From NCBI RefSeq assembly GCF_000377665.1, contig NZ_KB898648.1, positions 124,001 to 188,000 of the forward strand: DNA of 64,000 bases. Direction: 5' to 3'. Shown in pieces: positions 57,125 to 64,000 of this stretch. The first letter of the stretch is position 1. Each line of letters opens with the position of its first letter. Both the position numbers and the translations under genes were made by a program. A model generated the notes under the pieces. The model had not been told where the DNA came from and made no database searches. It was given only the letters and a program-made list of their open reading frames with translations. Source of the DNA: Vreelandella zhanjiangensis DSM 21076. Lineage in GTDB: Bacteria > Pseudomonadota > Gammaproteobacteria > Pseudomonadales > Halomonadaceae.

Positions 57125-57625
57125 ATGACATCGGACCGTTTACACGACGTCCAAAAAAACGCGCACCCTACACCGTCTGAGCAGGGGTACGATTTTTCAG
57201 AACAGGTAGGCCATCTGTTACGTAAGGCCTATCAGCGCCACATTGCCATTTTCCAGCGCCATGTCTGCGATAAGCAGCTAACGGCCATTCAGTTTGTCGC
57301 TTTGTGCACAGTGATGGAGCGTGGAGCCAGCTCCTTGACCGATATCGTTAACGCCACAGCCATTGATCCGGCCACTGTTCGGGGAGTGATCAAGCGTCTC
57401 AAGGCTCGTGAATGGGTAACGCTGACCACCGACCCCAACGATCAACGTAAGGTGATGGTGGTGATTACCGAAGCCGGGGCCGCCATCGTTGAAGCGATGG
57501 TACCCAATGCCCAACAGATCAGCGATGCCACCATGCAAAACTTAAACCCCGCCGAGCGCGTGGCGCTGATGCACCTGCTGGAAAAAATGAATGCAGACCC
57601 TGATTCATCAGCAGTGAATAGCTAA
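57125..57625 (+). CDS. nicR: MarR-type regulator of nicotinate genes
   Basis: A 166-residue winged-helix repressor of the MarR family. The core is QLTAIQFVALCTVMERGASSLTDIVNATAIDPATVRGVIKRLKAREWVTLTTDPNDQRKVMVVITEAG in the standard layout. NicR of Pseudomonas putida is a MarR protein that responds to 6-hydroxynicotinate and represses the nic operons. The gene is divergent from the molybdopterin subunit and convergent with nicFEDC. AAGGAG precedes the ATG. Confidence 0.85.
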   Translation: MTSDRLHDVQKNAHPTPSEQGYDFSEQVGHLLRKAYQRHIAIFQRHVCDKQLTAIQFVALCTVMERGASSLTDIVNATAIDPATVRGVIKRLKAREWVTLTTDPNDQRKVMVVITEAGAAIVEAMVPNAQQISDATMQNLNPAERVALMHLLEKMNADPDSSAVNS

Positions 57626-57644
57626 GATATTAGATGGCCTGATA

Positions 57645-57675
57645 CAAAAAGCCCCTTTAATTTGCAAAAGGGGCT
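57645..57675. terminator. Shared terminator of nicR and the nicCDEF operon
   Basis: AGCCCCTTT / AAAGGGGCT stem between convergent genes; on the minus strand TTTTTG follows, and the A-run on the other side would serve the minus strand best. Confidence 0.82.
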
Positions 57676-57701
57676 CTCAGTTGCTCTTCCTGCTTGTGTA
57701 C

Positions 57702-58400
57702 TTAAGAGCTATGGCTAAGCAAATGATCGATCGCTGCCTGGAGGTCGATGACATCGCCGTACTTACTGTCGATATCGAACAGATTCGCCTCGTGCGGGTC
57801 AGGGTGGCGATCGCCCACGCAATCGCGCACCACCATCACGCGAAAACCGTGTTGCAGGCCGTCAACGGCAGTGGCGCGAATGCAGCCACTGGTTGAGCAG
57901 CCGGTAACGATGATCGTGTCCACGCCCATGGACACCAGCATGGAAGCGAGAGAGGTACCAAAGAAGGCGCTGGCGTACTGCTTGGTAATGACCGGCTCCG
58001 TTGAATCCGGCACCACTTCAGTGCAGAACTCGGCGAAGGGGTTGCCGGCCACCATGGCGCGCATGACCGGTGATTTCTTCACCCAGATACCGCCGTCGAT
58101 CTGATCCGGCGCGTGATAGAGAATATTGGTGTGGATGACCGGAGTTCCACTCTGCCGGGCGGCATCCAGAAGTGGCGGCATATTGGCCACGGCCTCGACG
58201 ACGCCGGGCGCGTAGAGTGGCGACTCCTCACGCACGTAGCCCTGCATGAAGTCCACCACCAAAAGTGCCGCCTTACGCCCGAAGCCTATGCGCCCGTCCC
58301 AGACGCCCCGATAGTTCTCTTGAGCGGAATTCTCTTCCGAGTTTTCATGAACCAAGTCGTTTTGAAGCGAGCTGTCTTGAATCGCATCAGCGTTTGCCAT
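57702..58400 (-). CDS. nicF: Maleamate amidohydrolase
   Basis: Isochorismatase-fold amidase of 232 residues. The Asp-Lys-Cys triad is visible: Asp50 (LLVVDFMQGY), Lys140 (VITKQYASAFFGT) and nucleophile Cys173 (TGCSTSGCIRATA). It hydrolyses maleamate to maleate and ammonia. The first 30 residues are an acidic, low-complexity extension that is not needed for the fold. It is the last gene of the nicCDEF operon, ten bases after nicE, with AGGAG overlapping the nicE stop. Confidence 0.9.
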   Translation of the reverse strand: MANADAIQDSSLQNDLVHENSEENSAQENYRGVWDGRIGFGRKAALLVVDFMQGYVREESPLYAPGVVEAVANMPPLLDAARQSGTPVIHTNILYHAPDQIDGGIWVKKSPVMRAMVAGNPFAEFCTEVVPDSTEPVITKQYASAFFGTSLASMLVSMGVDTIIVTGCSTSGCIRATAVDGLQHGFRVMVVRDCVGDRHPDPHEANLFDIDSKYGDVIDLQAAIDHLLSHSS

Positions 58401-58410
58401 GGGTACGCTC

Positions 58411-59172
58411 CTAGTAGGCGCCAGAGAGCAAAGCGCCAGCGCCAGGCACCACCGGCTCCAGATCCAGCGCTTTGAGCATGGCGTAGGTGGTGGCGATGGC
58501 AGCTGTCACCACGGGCTTTCCGGTCAGCGCCTCGACCTTGGCGACGGCCGGAAGTGAGGGCATCTGCACGCAGGCCGAGAGCACGATGGCATCTATATCG
58601 CTCAAGTCGAGACTGGCCACGATCTCGGGCAGCTTGGCCGGGTCATGACGTGCCACGTCGAGGTTGTTAGGAATTTCCAAGGCCCGATAGTCGACCACCT
58701 CAACCCCTTCCTGGCGAATGTAATCCACCACCATTTCGGTCAGCGGCTTCATGTAGGGAGCTACCACGACCACACGCTTGGCTTTCATAACGTGCAGGGC
58801 ATCCACCAGGGCACCGGCACTGGTGACAACCGGCGTATCGCAGCCGTTTTCTTCAGTGCGGCGGCGCAGACGCTTCTGAGACTCGCGATGATAGCCCGGG
58901 CCCATCGACATAATGGCTACCAGGCAGGCGTACCCCATGACGTCCACGGCGGCGTCGGAAAGCTCCAGCGCGCAACGGTCGGACTCCCCGTCCATGGCGG
59001 CCAGCTCGTCCTTGCTCACGGTCTTCATGCGCATGCGGCTGGAGTGAAAGGTGAAGCGCTCGGGACGGATCAGCTGCCGCGCGGTGAGCATGGCGGGGAT
59101 TTCCGTTTCCATGGTGATATTGGAGCTCGGCACGATCTGGCCGATACGATAGGTCTTGGTTTCAAGCGTCAT
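58411..59172 (-). CDS. nicE: Maleate cis-trans isomerase
   Basis: Asp/Glu-racemase superfamily enzyme of 253 residues with the two catalytic cysteines at Cys83 (MGYACLVAIMSMGPG) and Cys201 (VLSACVQMPSL). It isomerises maleate to fumarate, the entry to the TCA cycle. The N-terminus (TYRIGQIVPSSNITMETEIP) is typical. The frame runs 23 codons upstream into the end of nicD, but the ATG used fits the family start. Confidence 0.93.
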   Translation of the reverse strand: MTLETKTYRIGQIVPSSNITMETEIPAMLTARQLIRPERFTFHSSRMRMKTVSKDELAAMDGESDRCALELSDAAVDVMGYACLVAIMSMGPGYHRESQKRLRRRTEENGCDTPVVTSAGALVDALHVMKAKRVVVVAPYMKPLTEMVVDYIRQEGVEVVDYRALEIPNNLDVARHDPAKLPEIVASLDLSDIDAIVLSACVQMPSLPAVAKVEALTGKPVVTAAIATTYAMLKALDLEPVVPGAGALLSGAY

Positions 59173-59185
59173 GGCAATCGGTCTC

Positions 59186-61637
<2,452 letters not shown>

Positions 61638-62123
61638 ATGACGCTGAAGCTAAAAGTGAATGGACAGAATGTTGAGCTGGCCATTCCGCCTACAACACCT
61701 CTGCTCAACGCACTGCGTAACGACCTGGCGCTAAACGGCCCGAAGTATGGCTGTGGACTGGGCGAATGCGGTGCGTGCAGTGTGCTGGTGGATGGCATGG
61801 CTGCCAGAGCCTGCGTGCTGACAGTCGCCTCGGTGGTGGGACGTGAAGTGACGACGCTGGACGGGCTGGCCGATAAGGGCCGTCTGGATCCTGTCCAACA
61901 GGCGTTTATCGATGCGCAGGCAGCACAGTGCGGCTATTGCCTGAATGGCATGATTATCAGCATCCGTTCGTTGTTGAATCACACCTCGACTCCCTCTTCC
62001 GAACAGATTGGGGCGGCGCTGGAGCATCATCTTTGTCGTTGTGGCACGCATCTGGAAATCCTGGATGCTGCCCATCGCGCTGTCGCCCTCAACGTGATGG
62101 CGTTGGGAGGCATTGATGACTGA
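61638..62123 (+). CDS. nicA: Nicotinate dehydrogenase small subunit, [2Fe-2S] (NicA-like)
   Basis: A 161-residue iron-sulfur protein of the xanthine oxidase type. The first cluster site is in GPKYGCGLGECGACSVLVDG with ACVL after it (plant-ferredoxin type); the second is AQCGYCLNGMIISIRSLL with HHLCRCGTH. It carries electrons from the molybdenum site to the cytochrome subunit. The ATG has only a weak ribosome site. It overlaps the next gene by eight bases, so the two are translationally coupled. Homologues serve isoquinoline oxidoreductase too; the nic context favours nicotinate. Confidence 0.9.
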   Translation: MTLKLKVNGQNVELAIPPTTPLLNALRNDLALNGPKYGCGLGECGACSVLVDGMAARACVLTVASVVGREVTTLDGLADKGRLDPVQQAFIDAQAAQCGYCLNGMIISIRSLLNHTSTPSSEQIGAALEHHLCRCGTHLEILDAAHRAVALNVMALGGIDD

Positions 62124-64000
62124 GCGCCATTCCACGTTGAAGTCTTATACGACTGCCTTGCCCGCCGGTTTTGAGAACCTGCGCTACGGCGTGGTGGTGC
62201 GTCCGCCTCACTACCGTTGGAACGGTGAGCATTTTGCGTGTGACCGGCTGGCGCACGTTGATACATTGGCGCTTAAAACGTTGCCATATGACGCAAGGGC
62301 TGTGATTGAAGGTAATTTTGTAGGGGTCGTGGCAGACAGTATCGAAAATGCCCGCGATGCCGCGAAGTGCCTAATTCTAAGCTGGCAGGCTCACGACCCA
62401 ATTGCGGCGACGCCCGCACAGAAAGCACGCGTAAATAAAAAAAGCCACAAGGCTCCGGTACACCAAAAAAACGGCGTAGCTGATATCGAAGGCAGCCACG
62501 CTGATAGATATGAACGCGACTACGGCTGGCCCAGCCGCATGCGCTGGGGAGAAACCGAAGGTTGGGTGGTTGCCGAGTACCGAAACAACCATCTTGCGGT
62601 TTGGACACAAACCACAACGCCACAAGCGCTGCGCCAGGATTTGAGTACCCTGACGGCACTAGATGCGGATCAAATAACGCTTTATACCAGCGAGGGGACA
62701 GAGCGGCGTGTAGCCTCAGGCCTTGGCCGCCATTGTGGTGACGATGCCGCCGTGGATGCCGCCCTGATGGCGCGTGCGCTGGGCCATCCGGTCGCTGTAT
62801 GGCTGGATGCGCAGTACAGCATTGATGTTAAGGCTCTCGGACAAGCGCAACGCCTGTCGTTAAGTGCCGCCTTTGGGGAAGGAGATCACATCGAGCGTTA
62901 TCGCTACCGGCAAGCGCATGCCAGTGGCGAGGTAGTAGCCGTCGGGCTGCTTTTGAGCGGGCGAGCCCTTGTGCCGGGTGTTTTAACGAATACTGAAAAG
63001 CCGCTGTATTCTCCGTATACCTTCCAAAACGCGCATCTATCGGCGCATACCGGACGCCTCTCGGGGCAGGCTTTGAATGATACCCTGCTGGGCATTCAGC
63101 AAACATTCGCCCGTGAATCATTTCTTGATGAAGTTGCTCATGCGCGCGGCCAGGACCCGCTGGCATTACGCCTGCGCTATCTTGGCGACGCGCGTGGTCG
63201 CGAGCTTATTGAATCGGTTGCCAAGCGAGCCGACTGGCAGATAGACCTTCCTTCTCGTTCAGCAACGAGTGATGTATTGCAGGGCCGTGGTCTGGCGTAT
63301 GCACAGCTACCTGACCGTCAACAGCGCCTGGAGAGTGGCGTACGCTCTGCCTGGATTGCCGATGTCGAGGTTAACCGGATCACGGGGAACGTGCAGCTAA
63401 CGCGACTGGTCGTGGGCCAGGATTCAGGCGTCGAGGTTGATACAGCGCGTTTGCAACACACGCTCCAAGCGCGTGTATTAGGCGAAGCGCGGCCGCTGCT
63501 GGGAAGTGAGCCGGCTTTCGATGAGTGGGGCGATGGCCGCCTGGAGGACAAGCAGAATAAGCCATTGGCCAGGCGCCAGCCTTCGTTAGAAAGGCAGGTG
63601 ATTGCGTCAAATGAAGCACCTTCCGCGTTGCCGGTGACCCTGGAGGATACCGAGCTTTCGCCGGGTGTGGCTGTCATTGCCAATGCGCTGTTCGATGCCA
63701 CGGGCATACGTTTTCGTCAGCCGCCTTTTACGGCCAGCCGGGTGCGTCAAGCGTTGCAAGAGCACGATCTGGAAGCATCCACAGGCCGTAATAGCCTTTT
63801 TTTATCCGGTAAAAGCAGATCACCACGTCGTCAGTGGTTTGCGGCTGCTGCTTTCATGACGGTTGCCGGTAGTGCGGCCATGGCCTGGCCCTGGAAAGGA
63901 GCGATTGTGCCGGTCTCCCGGCCGGCCGCGACGCTTTATTCCGATGAAACTATCGAGCGCGGGCGGCTAGTGGCGGCGGCAGGTGATTGTGCCGCTTGTC
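62116..64000 (+). CDS. NicB-like large subunit with degenerate molybdopterin part and cytochrome c tail (3' end outside window)
   Basis: The frame is open from an ATG that overlaps nicA to the last base (628 codons), so the gene continues beyond the window. The first ~560 residues resemble a shortened xanthine-dehydrogenase-type large subunit; they start directly in the a/b hammerhead (LPAGFENLRYGVVVRPPHYRW), lack the first MoCo segment, and later show GLGRHCGDDAAVDAALMARALGHPV and SPGVAVIANALFDATGIRFRQPPFTASRVRQAL. The catalytic GVGE motif is replaced by TLED. A membrane helix (WFAAAAFMTVAGSAAMAWPW) and the start of a cytochrome c haem site (GDCAAC, His cut off) follow. It probably anchors the complex and conducts electrons to the respiratory chain, while the subunit at 54644-56923 holds the active site. 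Confidence 0.8.
   Translation, partial: MTERHSTLKSYTTALPAGFENLRYGVVVRPPHYRWNGEHFACDRLAHVDTLALKTLPYDARAVIEGNFVGVVADSIENARDAAKCLILSWQAHDPIAATPAQKARVNKKSHKAPVHQKNGVADIEGSHADRYERDYGWPSRMRWGETEGWVVAEYRNNHLAVWTQTTTPQALRQDLSTLTALDADQITLYTSEGTERRVASGLGRHCGDDAAVDAALMARALGHPVAVWLDAQYSIDVKALGQAQRLSLSAAFGEGDHIERYRYRQAHASGEVVAVGLLLSGRALVPGVLTNTEKPLYSPYTFQNAHLSAHTGRLSGQALNDTLLGIQQTFARESFLDEVAHARGQDPLALRLRYLGDARGRELIESVAKRADWQIDLPSRSATSDVLQGRGLAYAQLPDRQQRLESGVRSAWIADVEVNRITGNVQLTRLVVGQDSGVEVDTARLQHTLQARVLGEARPLLGSEPAFDEWGDGRLEDKQNKPLARRQPSLERQVIASNEAPSALPVTLEDTELSPGVAVIANALFDATGIRFRQPPFTASRVRQALQEHDLEASTGRNSLFLSGKSRSPRRQWFAAAAFMTVAGSAAMAWPWKGAIVPVSRPAATLYSDETIERGRLVAAAGDCAAC

Overview
The window looks like a chromosome segment of a moderately GC-rich gammaproteobacterium. 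The best guess is a Halomonas-like member of the Halomonadaceae, judged from several TRAP transporters, full-length PntAB, HpxO- and SpeB-like proteins and the general protein style; the genus is an inference from family resemblance. Genes are dense, with short spacers and many simple hairpin terminators. I see no CRISPR array, transposase, phage gene or rRNA.

Layout. 0-2 kb: the 3' part of an FAD-linked 2-hydroxyacid dehydrogenase, an orphan TRAP solute-binding protein and tRNA-Arg(CCG), followed by an AT-rich patch with a small membrane protein. 2.7-8.4 kb: regulator/oxidoreductase pairs (AraC/SDR, HxlR/NAD(P)-binding protein), a YihY/BrkB membrane protein, a PepSY protein and a transporter gene relic. 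8.5-13.2 kb: a TonB-dependent siderophore receptor with a Fur-like site, divergent from an OmpR-type two-component system. 13.2-16.7 kb: an NYN-domain protein and a PAS-GGDEF-EAL protein paired with an RsbQ-like hydrolase. 16.7-18.5 kb: a cobalamin riboswitch, a metal-chelate binding protein and a pseudoazurin.

18.6-33.4 kb is the highlight: a complete gene set for sulfoquinovose (SQ) breakdown by the sulfo-Entner-Doudoroff route. It comprises a YihQ-type sulfoquinovosidase, SQ dehydrogenase (SDR), sulfogluconolactonase (SMP-30), sulfogluconate dehydratase (IlvD/Edd), KDSG aldolase (HpcH/HpaI) and sulfolactaldehyde dehydrogenase, plus a TauE/SafE exporter, a TRAP importer, a LamB/ScrY-like porin and a LacI regulator. 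Five copies of a palindrome (core TCGTAGCGCTACGA) stand before the dehydratase operon, the TRAP operon, the regulator gene and the porin gene, which ties all four transcription units into one regulon. The expected outcome is SQ glycosides to SQ, then pyruvate for growth and sulfolactate for export.

33.5-53.5 kb is a mixed region: DUF2243/CtaG pair, agmatinase with a divergent LysR regulator, urate hydroxylase HpxO, a divergent NRAMP-like transporter, a MocR regulator, a FabF paralogue with TetR, LysR/DUF2798, PntAB, KatG and a chemoreceptor ending in a CheR/CheB tether.

53.7-64 kb is a nicotinate degradation island: XdhC, a molybdopterin subunit (NicB-like), NicR, NicF, NicE, NicD, NicC, NicA, and a second NicB-like protein with a degenerate molybdopterin part that is fused to a membrane-anchored cytochrome c and cut by the window end. 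The dehydrogenase thus appears split over two loci that flank the ring-opening genes. NicX (2,5-dihydroxypyridine dioxygenase) is not in the window.
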